From NCBI GenBank assembly GCA_040285825.1, contig JAUPSS010000003.1, positions 1,240,001 to 1,304,000 of the forward strand: a DNA stretch of 64,000 nt, written 5' to 3'. Made by a program: the position numbers and the translations under genes. The notes under the pieces are model-generated. The model did no database searches. It saw nothing but the letters and a program-made list of their open reading frames with translations, and had not been told where the DNA came from. This stretch comes from Eukaryota sp. TZLM1-RC. Its lineage: Eukaryota; Metamonada: BaSk clade. Every line of letters starts with the position of its first letter. The first letter of the stretch is position 1. Below are positions 49,308-58,189 of the stretch, in pieces.

Positions 49308-51575
49308 ATGACAAATCATGCTGCACATCTTCAAGAGATCAACACCGTTGAACAAAAACGTTTCTCGAGCAAAGGCGATACTGAAGCTGCTCGCCAGCAG
49401 GCTCGTCTAGAAGAGGAAGAAAAACTGTCTGCACAAGTCCAAGTTTGGCTCGAAGCTGTCCTTGAACATCAGTTCGAGGGCTCTTGGATTGAAGAATGTC
49501 GTGACGGCCAACTTCTCTGTAAACTTATCAACATCATCTCTCCTGGCACTATCAAAAGGATCCACAAGTTCAAACAAGCGTTTATGAGTATGGAAAATAT
49601 CCAGGCCTTCGTCAAGGGCTGTGAGAAGCTCGGTCTCGATGAGTCTCTCTTCTTTGAACCAGTAGATCTCTATGAACTCCGCAACAAGCGCAAGGTTATC
49701 CTGTGTGTATATGAACTCGCCTACAAAACCACCAATTCGGGATTCAAGATCAAACTCCGCTCACTTGATGCCACTAATTCTTCCGTCAATGACTCCATGG
49801 AAAAGCTACGACAGGAAGCCGAGAATGCTGATCTATCTGATGATGTTGAACTCCAAAAGACCGAATATGAAATAGACTCTTCGCTTTTAACCATGCCAGA
49901 GGACGAAGAAGAAGTTCCCGAAGGTGCCATGGTCAGCTTTACTCTCAATATTGATATTGACGATGAAGAGAATGTTAAGCTTGTTGGATCCACTGATAAG
50001 CTTGGTAACTGGGATATTGATCAAGGCCTTGCTCTAGAAGAAAGAGACCTTGGACAATGGGGTGTTAATATTGAAAACCCTCCTGCTAACCTTACCTTCA
50101 AGTTTGTCAAGATTGATGAAGAAGGTGAAGTTGTGTGGGAAGCAGGCTGTGCAAGGAGATTGGTCCTTGACTCCACTGAAATGTCCAGCACAGTTGAGTA
50201 CATTGGAACTTGGAGACACAGTGATGATGCTGAAGACCATGTTATGCGCCTTGTACTTGAAGATGGCTCAAAGGTTTTGTTTAACCCCATCTACGATACT
50301 CTTAAAGGTTCCCCTGATGAAGATTCCTCTTATGATCGTAATGACCTCGATTCTGATGACAAGAATGTGGAAATCGGTAAAGGTGGTCTTGCTGGTTTGG
50401 TTTATACTGATTCCACTGAAGGTGCTCAATGGACTGGATCTGAATGGGAAACTGTGGTGTCTCTTGATTTAGACTATTGTTGGCTTAATGATGCGTCTTT
50501 GACTGCATTGATTGAAAAAGTTCCCAATTTGTCTCGCCTTGATATTTCTGGCTGTGAGGATGTCACTGATGGCTTGCTTGAATTCCTTGGCAACAATCGC
50601 CCTACCCTTACTGAACTAGTAACTGAACGTTGTAGAAATCTTTCCGGAAAGGGAGTGACTCACTTGACCGATAAGGCCACTGCAATGGAAAAACTTTGTA
50701 TGAGCAGATGCAGGAAACTAGAAGATGCTGAACTCTCTGCTTTTGTTGAGAAGTTTGGGCAAACAATCTTTGCTATTAGTGTTGCCGAATGCAAACGTCT
50801 CTCTGACGAGTTTTTGACCAAGCTCTCTCAATGTTGTCCTAACCTCACTGAGCTCAATATTGGAGAAACAGCATTCTCTTCCAACGCCATTGAGAATGTT
50901 GTTGCTGATAAGTGCCTTGTTTCCTTTGAAGCTAATGGTTGTCTGTGTGAAACTAAAGTATTGGAATTGCTGGCTGAATTTAGTGCTCCTACGCTGAAGA
51001 CTCTCAATCTTCATTGGACTAATGTTGGTGCTGGAATTGAGCATCTTTCTCAATTCCAATCTCTCACAGCACTGGACATCTCCAATGTCGAAGGAATTGA
51101 AGATGAAAAGCTTGCGTTGTTTGCTGAGTCGCCTTCGATGGAAACTATTGAAGAACTTGCATTAGGCAATCTCGAAAATGTCAGTGACGAAACACTATCC
51201 AAGCTTGTTTATGCTGCTGCTGCTACCCTGATTGCTGTTACCTTTACTGGAACTCAATGTGGTGACCTTACTGTAGAAGCTTTGGGTCAGACTAAAATCC
51301 AAACTGTCAATGTTTCAGATTGTGAAAATATATCTGATTCCGTCTGTAATCTATCATTAGTGCCCCAGTTGCAAGTTTTGAATGTTCGTAAATGTCATCA
51401 GGTTTCCAGTGATTGTCTTCGCAAGTTTGGAGAAATGCGTCCTGAATCTAGTGAGGTTACAGTTCAAGAAGTTAGTGTTGAACTTGGTTCTAATGCTGAT
51501 GATGTTGATGATGAAGTTTGTGAAGATCTCAACAGTGAATTTGGTGAAAAATCGGTAGAGTTTAGCTACATGTAA
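49308..51575 (+). CDS. CH domain - CBM20 - leucine-rich repeat protein
   Basis: 755 aa, intact, from an AAACAATG start. Residues about 42-148 form a single calponin-homology domain of transgelin/calponin type (VQVWLEAVLEHQF, DGQLLCKLINIISPG, FKQAFMSMENIQAFVKGCEK, FEPVDLYELRN, VILCVYELA), usually actin-binding. Residues about 205-300 resemble a CBM20 starch-binding module (VSFTLNIDIDDEENVKLVGS, LGNWDI, PPANLTFKFVKID, VVWEAG). Residues about 375-720 are Cys-containing leucine-rich repeats of the F-box/AMN1 kind (LDISGCEDVTDGLLEFLGNN, LCMSRCRKLEDAELSAFVEK, VSDCENISDSVC). An acidic tail follows. The combination suggests a scaffold linking cytoskeleton and glycan or glycogen; that is inference. 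Confidence 0.88.
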   Translation: MTNHAAHLQEINTVEQKRFSSKGDTEAARQQARLEEEEKLSAQVQVWLEAVLEHQFEGSWIEECRDGQLLCKLINIISPGTIKRIHKFKQAFMSMENIQAFVKGCEKLGLDESLFFEPVDLYELRNKRKVILCVYELAYKTTNSGFKIKLRSLDATNSSVNDSMEKLRQEAENADLSDDVELQKTEYEIDSSLLTMPEDEEEVPEGAMVSFTLNIDIDDEENVKLVGSTDKLGNWDIDQGLALEERDLGQWGVNIENPPANLTFKFVKIDEEGEVVWEAGCARRLVLDSTEMSSTVEYIGTWRHSDDAEDHVMRLVLEDGSKVLFNPIYDTLKGSPDEDSSYDRNDLDSDDKNVEIGKGGLAGLVYTDSTEGAQWTGSEWETVVSLDLDYCWLNDASLTALIEKVPNLSRLDISGCEDVTDGLLEFLGNNRPTLTELVTERCRNLSGKGVTHLTDKATAMEKLCMSRCRKLEDAELSAFVEKFGQTIFAISVAECKRLSDEFLTKLSQCCPNLTELNIGETAFSSNAIENVVADKCLVSFEANGCLCETKVLELLAEFSAPTLKTLNLHWTNVGAGIEHLSQFQSLTALDISNVEGIEDEKLALFAESPSMETIEELALGNLENVSDETLSKLVYAAAATLIAVTFTGTQCGDLTVEALGQTKIQTVNVSDCENISDSVCNLSLVPQLQVLNVRKCHQVSSDCLRKFGEMRPESSEVTVQEVSVELGSNADDVDDEVCEDLNSEFGEKSVEFSYM

Positions 51576-51655
51576 TTGTTTTTTTCTTTGTAAAGTATTT
51601 TTGTAATAATTTATTTCAGAATGATAGTTTAAGTTACTTCAAAACTATACATTGT

Positions 51656-52150
51656 TTATCCACTTTCGCATTCGCTACTCGTGATAATTTGCTGTTGAAT
51701 CGGACTCATTGCTGTACCATCACCTTCAGAATCCTTATCAACATCTCTCTGGCTTTCATCAGTGGGTTTGATAACATTCGTTTGAGACTGTTGTCTCTTG
51801 AACACCTCTGATCTCTCTCTTTCTTCCAGCCAGAATGTCTGCAGCCAACAAATGAATATTTAGTGCAGAATTATTATCTCGATTCCAGAAGGTTTTGTAT
51901 TGATTACATTGCCTTAGACCCCATGGAACTACTTGTCGAACCTTTTAGTTGCCCATTTCATCCTTTTCCAAGAGTTTTGAAATACGTTTTCTTATTCTTT
52001 TGTCGGTGGTCATCCAGCTCTACTTCATCTTTTACGATTGAAATTTGGTTACATCAATAACCATGGTTTGATTTTTTGGAAACAACATGAATCAAATCAT
52101 ATTCATTTGTATCTACAGCGACTAATTTTCTAGAATTTAAGGATGTTAAT
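51656..52150 (-). pseudogene. Fanzor remnant, separate lineage, internally deleted
   Basis: The minus strand has RKLVAVDTNEYDLIHVV near 52.1 kb (RuvC-I-like strand with Asp) and then, without the usual 250 residues, HxLRQCNQYKTFWNRDNNSA and LNIHLLAADILAGRKR near 51.85-51.95 kb (last finger half and RuvC-III with Asp). A frame change leads to a polar tail ending at 51,656. The N-terminal side and the GDW and DExxTS blocks are absent. Confidence 0.62.
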
Positions 52151-52257
52151 TCTTCCATTGAAAGGTTACTCAAGTAAACGTCTCTAATTTTTTGTTTTGT
52201 TGTATATTTTTTCCCAAATCTCTTCTTCTAAATTGAATTGAAACAGAATGTCCAATG

Positions 52258-53256
52258 TTCAACGCTGAGGCTTATTCTGACGCATAACACGAAGCTGGGT
52301 GTTCTTTGGAAGCTACAGATATTTGTTCTGCTATTGAGTTGCATAAACAAGACAAGTATATTGTGATTGGATTGATAATTCTGAAGCTATTGTTGACTTT
52401 GTCTCATGTAATGTTGCAAACGATACTTTGGTTCACAGAAGAAAACTAAATCCTGTGGCTGCTCTGGATTTTAAAGCAAAAGAAAAACATAGAAAATATG
52501 ATAAAGAAATTGAAGATGCAAATGTCGATAGAAATACACAGCTGGTTTTTATTGCTTTCCCATTTTCGATAAATGGAAGATTATCAGTTGAAGCAGAAAC
52601 TTTTTTGGATGACTTCCAAAAAATGGTGAAAGAAAAAACAATGAAAAGATTTGATATTTTTTTATGGCGTTCACGGATTCAATTTGCCATTATTAATAGA
52701 TTACCGCGGTTTTTCAATCGAATTAGAGAAGCTTTAGCTAGACAGCAAGCCAATCAAGATTTTGTAGAGGAAATCTTGGTTTAATGATAGTCGTCCCATT
52801 AGTTATGATTTAATTTAATCAAGTGTGCAAATTCAATAAATAAAATTCTCCAATAAACAAGACCTTTCTCTGTCAAAAAAGCACTTAATGTACTCATCTG
52901 CATCTATTGCATCCCATAGACTATTTCTCTGCTTTCAAGTTCTTGAAGACCCCATCCAGGCATTTACTCATGCCCAATTCCAACTCAGTTATGCACACAA
53001 CTCCAATGATGACCATCTACTACATTCTGGTTACATTAATCTTGGATTAGCCCATCTGGAGCTATTTCATGAATCTTATTCTATGTCTTTTATTGATATC
53101 TATGATTCATTAAAAAACTTTATTAAATCTCTTAAATATTGTAATTCAGATACAGAATTGTCAGCAGTATCATATTTTAATATTGTTATTGTCTTAAATG
53201 AAATTGAAGACTATCATAATCATAAACATTTAATCAACAGTTTTTTCCAAGAATTT
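52258..53256 (+). pseudogene. partial copy of the TPR gene at 28.4 kb, LINE-interrupted
   Basis: Matches 28,455-28,943 at well over 90 percent by eye (TTCAACGCTGAGGCTTATTC at one end, TTTTTTCCAAGAATTT at the other). It has a stop where the parent has Leu (GACGCA-TAA), lacks both the parent's start and its last two thirds, and is split by a LINE at 52,354-52,852. A 151-codon frame is still open at 52,888-53,343, but it is a relic. Confidence 0.9.
52354..52852 (+). mobile_element. 5'-truncated LINE insertion with 11-bp target duplication
   Basis: Flanked by ATAAACAAGAC at 52343-52353 and 52853-52863. The parent gene at 28.5 kb has this once (the empty site). The insert codes for VHRRKLNPVAALDFKAKEKH, AFPFSINGRLSVEAETFLDD, KTMKRFDIFLWRSRIQFAII and ARQQANQDFVEEILV, the extreme C-terminus of the LINE at 59.4-63.2 kb. 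The 3' end is AATAAATAAAATTCTCCA without a long poly(A). Confidence 0.92.
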
Positions 53257-53353
53257 ATGATTATCTCATCTTGCAAAAAAATACCTTTTGAAAGAAATCC
53301 TATACATCTTCCCTTGAGAGAGTATCATTTAAAACACCATTAAATCCTTATTC

Positions 53354-53602
53354 ATGTTTGGAACACAAGAAAAACAGCAACTGAAGAAAGAACAAGAAAA
53401 GAGAGGCGATACTATTGAACAAGTGCAAAAAGCAGATCGTGAATTACAAAAGGGTGAACAAAAAGCAACACAAGAAAGACTCAAAGGGCTCGAACAAGCT
53501 GAACAACATGAAGTAAAGGCCGAGCAACACGAGGAATCCGCACTTCGAAAGGCAGAAAAGGCATTAGAAAAAGGAGCGGAAGCTGCTCACAAATTGATGT
53601 AG
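53354..53602 (+). CDS. small charged helical protein
   Basis: 82 aa, about two thirds Glu, Lys, Gln and Ala, with no hydrophobic core (EKQQLKKEQEKRGD, QEQAEQHEVKAEQHEES-like). Predicted to be a continuous helix or disordered, similar in composition to LEA/hydrophilin-type proteins; no family assigned. Intact frame with a start close behind the TPR pseudogene. Confidence 0.55.
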   Translation: MFGTQEKQQLKKEQEKRGDTIEQVQKADRELQKGEQKATQERLKGLEQAEQHEVKAEQHEESALRKAEKALEKGAEAAHKLM

Positions 53603-53718
53603 TTTGTCTCGTTGGTGTGGAAAATAAACACTCTTCAAAACAAGATTATACTTGCAGTAACAAAGACAAAAAGTACATGATTTACACAACGTTGGACCAA
53701 GTTCAGAAAACATCTTAT

Positions 53719-55110
53719 TCACAATCGAGACTTCTTCGGCCTTGCTCTCTCCAAGGCGATCTCAGACGTCACTGATATAAGTAACAATGGAGGAGGAATG
53801 TATCCTTTGAACCTAATTTGAAAAGGAGCACCTCCATGAGACAGAGTAAACATGGAAGTGGTGGGTTTAAACTCATACATCAATAACGACTCACCACTAC
53901 GAGCAGTCTTTTCTTCTGTAAATCTCATGTAGAGTTTTGTCCGCGGTAAACTCTCGATCATACTATCTTTGGTAATAAACCTTCGTTGTCTGTAAACAAT
54001 GTCGCACGCTTCTTCTAGTTCACTTTCGCTCAATTCGGAGAGATCTGACAACGTTCCAGTGAGTTCTGATGTTCTGAGTTCTTCAGGTGTCATTTCATCC
54101 TCTGACCCAGGCGGACTAACGTCATCCAGTTCAAAGTCATCAGGAATGTCAACATATGATGTAAAGCTCATCAACACCTCTCCTCTCCTGTTCTTCCATT
54201 TAAGTAGTTGGCCATCCCACTCAACAGATAGATTATTCATGATACATGATGCTCCATCCCATCTTACTCTGACGTCCTTGCTGCCCTCCTTTTTAATGAT
54301 CAACGCTTCTCCATCCCAATAATACTCTTTGCCCTGGTACTCGTAGATACATCCCATTGGAGAAAGGAAAGCGTCTTTCCATTCTTTCTGGAGTCTGACT
54401 AAACGCATATCATCGGCTAAGTTCTTTCTTCTCTGTTCTGTGTTTCGTTCAATTCTTTCTTCGATTTCTCTTTTTTTCTTGTCCTCTGCGACTGTTAGAA
54501 CATTAGTCAATGACTTTAAATTCATATCAGTATCTAAATAAAAAGTCCAGTCATATTCTATTTGTGTTCCCATATTACTCTTGGCTTTGGAAATGGTCTT
54601 AAGCCTCATTAAATCTTTCTTATTGTATAACCGGGGCATCAACTGTACAAATAAACCATCAGTATAAGTTAAATGATTAATTTCAACAGCGTGACCAAGG
54701 ATCTCCATCCAAGTTCTGACTTCGCTACGGGTCTTTGCTCGAAGGAATATCTTGCCTGTATAATCAGAACGAATGGATATGATTAAATGAAGATCAGCAC
54801 CAGCTTCTGCTTCTTTAGGTTTAACTGGAGAACTGACCACCGATGCTGTAAGTGGAATAATGTCAGTAGTTTGAGATTTGGGATGGGTTTCAGCGTATTC
54901 AAAGAGGAAAGGACCTTTCAGAATGTAATGAAATGGTTTCCAGTCATCGACTTCAGTGCCGCGACGTTCAAAAACTCCAGCATAATCACGAAGTGTTTCT
55001 AAGCAAAAGAAAGGGGGTTTTCGACGACGAAGTTGATCTGTAAGTGCAAAGACTTCATGATTTTCACGAATAGATTTAGAAAAGTTCTTTTTGATAGCAG
55101 AAAGTGACAT
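53719..55110 (-). CDS. PH-domain protein
   Basis: 463 aa. Residues about 35-145 look like a pleckstrin-homology domain: FERRGTEVDDWKPFHYILKG then PFLFEYAE, TDIIPLTASVV, LHLIISIRS and, at its C-terminal helix, RAKTRSEVRTWMEILGHAVE with the invariant Trp. PH domains bind phosphoinositides or partners at membranes. The middle (about 215-250) is a charged helix (DKKKREIEERIERNTEQRRK). The region 255-320 has repeated Trp-Asp strands (YYWDGEALIIKK, VRWDGAS, VEWDGQLLKWKN). An acidic Ser-rich stretch (about 330-370) precedes a final beta-rich part. Ends with TGA, showing TGA is a stop here. No catalytic motif. Confidence 0.78.
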   Translation of the reverse strand: MSLSAIKKNFSKSIRENHEVFALTDQLRRRKPPFFCLETLRDYAGVFERRGTEVDDWKPFHYILKGPFLFEYAETHPKSQTTDIIPLTASVVSSPVKPKEAEAGADLHLIISIRSDYTGKIFLRAKTRSEVRTWMEILGHAVEINHLTYTDGLFVQLMPRLYNKKDLMRLKTISKAKSNMGTQIEYDWTFYLDTDMNLKSLTNVLTVAEDKKKREIEERIERNTEQRRKNLADDMRLVRLQKEWKDAFLSPMGCIYEYQGKEYYWDGEALIIKKEGSKDVRVRWDGASCIMNNLSVEWDGQLLKWKNRRGEVLMSFTSYVDIPDDFELDDVSPPGSEDEMTPEELRTSELTGTLSDLSELSESELEEACDIVYRQRRFITKDSMIESLPRTKLYMRFTEEKTARSGESLLMYEFKPTTSMFTLSHGGAPFQIRFKGYIPPPLLLISVTSEIALERARPKKSRL

Positions 55111-55179
55111 GGGCTAGCAGCACAAAAATGACAATTAGTAGTAACCTGTTGAAATTACTAAAGATGAAATGATTGTCTT

Positions 55180-55507
55180 TCAGAGGATTATTTCAGGTCT
55201 TTCATTTCCTTTGAGATAGTGATCTACAACATGAATCATATTAAGAACAGCATTGACATTACGATTTCATAGACATCCACGCTTCTTGCAAGTGAGTAAT
55301 CCATGTCTAAGGACCGTTGGAGTCTATTCTCTCCTGTAAGGGTCTGGGTTTGGTACACGATGTTTCTTTACATTTTCACCTTCTTTTGCCTCGAGTACAC
55401 ATGCATGACATTTACAACTAGTTCTATATTCATCCAGTAGCAATAGACGGAAGTTACTTTTTTCAAAAACTTTCGATCACCAACATTCTTTGTTGGTGCT
55501 TGATACT
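55180..55507 (-). pseudogene. Fanzor C-terminus with complete zinc finger
   Basis: The minus strand reads FRLLLLDEYRTSCKCHACVL (DEYxTS Glu and first Cys pair), HRVPNPDPYRRE, a stop, VLRHGLLTCKKRGC (second pair), a stop, NRNVNAVLNMIHVVDHYLKG and NERPEII. Motif wording is the closest to textbook Fanzor in the window. RuvC-III Asp reads Asn and two stops interrupt. Upstream parts were not found; a LINE fragment lies beyond on the other strand. Confidence 0.82.
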
Positions 55508-55539
55508 TAACTTTAACCTACTTAAATTGGTTATCTTCC

Positions 55540-55755
55540 ACCTGGTGATAGTATTGAAGAAACATTTGCCTATACAAATCAACAACTTGATTTTATTGAT
55601 TTCCCTTTCTCTATAAGTAGAAATTTTTTTGAATGACGTCCAAATAAATGGTTCAACAAAAACAATGACGATACTTGGTAACTTTTTACGGTGTATCGAA
55701 GATCAAATTTCCATCATCAATAGGTTATCATTGGTTTTAACTAAATCTAGGAAGT
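55540..55755 (+). mobile_element. LINE C-terminal fragment
   Basis: TNQQLDFIDFPFSISR and, in another frame, TKTMTILGNFLRCIEDQISI with INRLSLVLTKSRK align with RNTQLVFIAFPFSINGR and KTMKRFDIFLWRSRNQFVIL of the other LINE ends. Old and frame-broken. Confidence 0.6.
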
Positions 55756-56206
55756 AACAGTCTGATAACAAGCACATCAGGGTTGTGTCGAGGAATACTG
55801 ATTTCAATGAATTGGATCCTATTAGTTTCTTTGTTTCACGCAGAAAGGGACATTATGTAGAAGTTTGTGTTGGAGTGAAGTTAAACTTATAAATTTTGTT
55901 TAAACTTGTCAAATGGTACAGATCAACAATATATCTCTAAAGAACTATCAACTTTACCTTGTGTCGTCATTAGAGTCACTGCATGGATGTCTGTCTTCAC
56001 CTTGCGGTTGGGTACAAGGACACGTGACTTCTATGTTGTTTTCCTCCTCTGAGTTAGTATGAAAGTAGCGATTAATTAATATTTTTTACATGGTTTCTGT
56101 ATAAATCAAGCAAAAAGAACATAAAGACCAAAAAAATAAATAAATTGTATTAAAAATAAATAAATAGAATTAATGGAATATGTTGAAATCAAAAATAAAA
56201 CCTGAC
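55756..56206. other. no supported gene
   Basis: AT-rich spacer between a LINE fragment and the 3' end of the kinase gene. No motif seen. Confidence 0.4.
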
Positions 56207-56870
56207 TTAAATGAGACACTTACTCAACGAATGTCTTTGTTTTAATACATCCAACACTCTTTCAAACACTTCCTCTCTTGACGCATTACAATCAACACAG
56301 GCATAGACATCTGGGTGATCTTTCTGATAATGCTGAATTACAGGAAGAGTAGTGGAATTGAAAGCCTCCAACCTTATAGCAAATTTCTCTTCATTGTCGT
56401 CTGAACGAGGATTTTCTCCATTAGCAATGGCCTCTTTAGCCCTGTTTAATGTACGGGCTAAGCAAACACTGTCTGGAGCATCAAAGTGGAGAAGTACGGC
56501 GGGAAGACCCATTTCTTGTTCATACATAAGAGCTTGATCCAAAGCACGGGGACTGGGATAAGAAACTAAATAAAACACACAATCCATCAATTACAATGCA
56601 TTTAAATCCTTCGTCGGCTTTTTTGAGAATCCAACGTCGAAGAATTGGCATAGCAAGAGATGAGGGTACAATTTGGCCAGCACCAAGAATTTGTTGTAGT
56701 TGTTGAGCAAATGGACTTTCAGGATCCTTTGTTTCGTGTCGTAGAATGTCACCCACAGAGATGTGTGCAAAAGAAGAGAATCTGTCGAGAAGAAACTCGG
56801 ACATGGTTCCTTTTCCTATAGCAGCCTTACCAGTGATCCAAATAACAGAAGGGAATTTCGACGCAGTCAT
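56207..56870 (-). CDS. UMP-CMP/adenylate-type nucleoside monophosphate kinase, one 28-nt intron
   Basis: Joined exons 56870-56581 and 56552-56207 give 211 aa. NMP kinases move phosphate from ATP to a nucleoside monophosphate. Motifs: P-loop ITGKAAIGKGTMSEF, NMP-binding HISVGDILRHE, then VIDGFPRALDQAL formed across the splice junction, and R-x(n)-NPRSDDNEEKFAIRLEAF at the LID. The SDDNEE with flanking Arg is typical of the UMP-CMP kinase branch; adenylate kinase is the alternative. The chain ends VLDVLKQRHSLSKCLI. Without splicing the frame stops soon after VIDGL, so the intron is required. Confidence 0.87.
56553..56580 (-). other. 28-nt spliceosomal intron in the kinase gene
   Basis: The minus strand reads GTGTGTTTTATTTAG, then TTTCTTATCCCAG at the acceptor. 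Removal joins GAT GGA TT to T CCC CGT GCT and restores DGFPRA, the most conserved motif of the family. The total coding length (636 nt) is a multiple of three. Confidence 0.88.
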
Positions 56871-56897
56871 TGTTTATAGAGGATTGAGTTTTTGAGA

Positions 56898-57040
56898 AGA
56901 TTTTCTCCTTTTTCTGAGAACCTTCATAAACCTTGATACTTTGTAGGTATACTGGTCTATTTCCACCTTTTACATGTGCTTCCATCACTGTCAACATATT
57001 TAGTGAAGCAAATTCTTCACCGATAAGTAAACATTATTCA
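56898..57040 (-). pseudogene. Fanzor lineage-2 C-terminal scrap
   Basis: The minus strand reads GEEFASLNMLTVMEAHVKGG, NRPVYLQ, then KVYEGSQKK, closely matching the end of the copy at 30.65-30.75 kb (ASLNMLAVMEAHVKGGDRPV). It lies directly upstream of the kinase start, and DE(F/Y)xTS is not seen. Confidence 0.68.
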
Positions 57041-57560
57041 TCAAATTTAAATTTGCTGTTTTTCGAACATATATGCAGTCCTGTTGAGAGTAATAAGAGC
57101 ATATTCAGGTTGTTGAATTTCCGAAACCTCATTCAATTGCAATAATTCCACAAATTGCGTTGAATTTCCATCCCAAAATTGATTTCTTAGGAATAATGAA
57201 AAATTGTATTCGAAAACCAATTGGTCAAAACAAATGCTTCCAATTTCAACAGAATATTGTCACTTAACAAAAGGCTGACTAAAGTGAGCAAAATCACAGA
57301 CTATTAAGATCAGGTAGTCTTTATTCCCAAATTTCAACCAGTGTCCTCATTGAATTTCTGAATGATGAAACAAATGATGAGTAGGCTCAGTATTGAGAAG
57401 GCTCATCATATGTCAAGGTTTAGATAATCAATTGCTGTCCAGATCCTACCAGACAGTGACAACTGTATTGTCAACTTTTTCTCATTAATGAATTTAGTTC
57501 AAACTTTCCAAGAATTCCGTGGAAAATATTTTTTATTTCCTGGATGAATTTTTAATGATC
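57041..57560. other. no supported gene
   Basis: Contains an open minus-strand stretch near 57,070-57,180 (VELLQLNEVSEIQQPEYA) with no start and no recognised family. The rest is AT-rich, and a LINE end begins beyond it. Confidence 0.3.
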
Positions 57561-57570
57561 TAAAAACTAT

Positions 57571-57860
57571 CTAGTATTCAATATCCTTCAAACAAGCATT
57601 ATAATTACTAAACCTACTCACAGCAATTCTTTCATATTCTACACCAATAGCTAACAGAGCTTTAGAAATCATTGTTGTAATAGACTTAAAAATGCAAAAA
57701 ACAATTCTATTTAACCAGAAAGAAGAATTCAATTTTTCACGAGCTCTGTTATGCAAAACTGATTTAAAATTTTCAAAAAAATGCAATCCTCAGGGCCTAC
57801 TAGTGCCAAAAAGAGAAATAGCAAACTGCACAAAAATGTGCAGTTTATCTACCTAAATTC
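57571..57860 (-). mobile_element. LINE C-terminal fragment
   Basis: FVQFAISLFGTSRP, then a stop, FFENFKSVLHNRAREKLNSS, FWLNRIVFCIFKSIT and IGVEYERIAVSRF. Matches the end of the LINE at 24.2-24.4 kb (HNRIVFSILKAIP, IGIEYENRTLKRF) on the opposite strand. Confidence 0.7.
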
Positions 57861-58189
57861 GCCAATGGTTCTTCCTTTATTCTTTTATTTTTTTGGGTGG
57901 AATTGGTTTCACTAAAGTTTCAATTTTGTGTGAAGCAGCATTTTTAGGAGGTGGTAAAAATTTTTTTTGAATTTTTCCAAAGGTTCCCTTTTGATGTTCA
58001 TCTGATCAATGGTGAATCAAATTTTTACCTAAATCAACTTCAATTTGAATTAGATCATTTGCCCAGTGGTATCTGAATTCAGTGTTTTCCTCAGAATGCT
58101 CAAGAAACTCCCAAATTTACGTTTTTGCCTGAGAAAGCTTCAGCACCATTCGGTTATATGATATGAAAGCTTGGATTATGAAGTAACAC

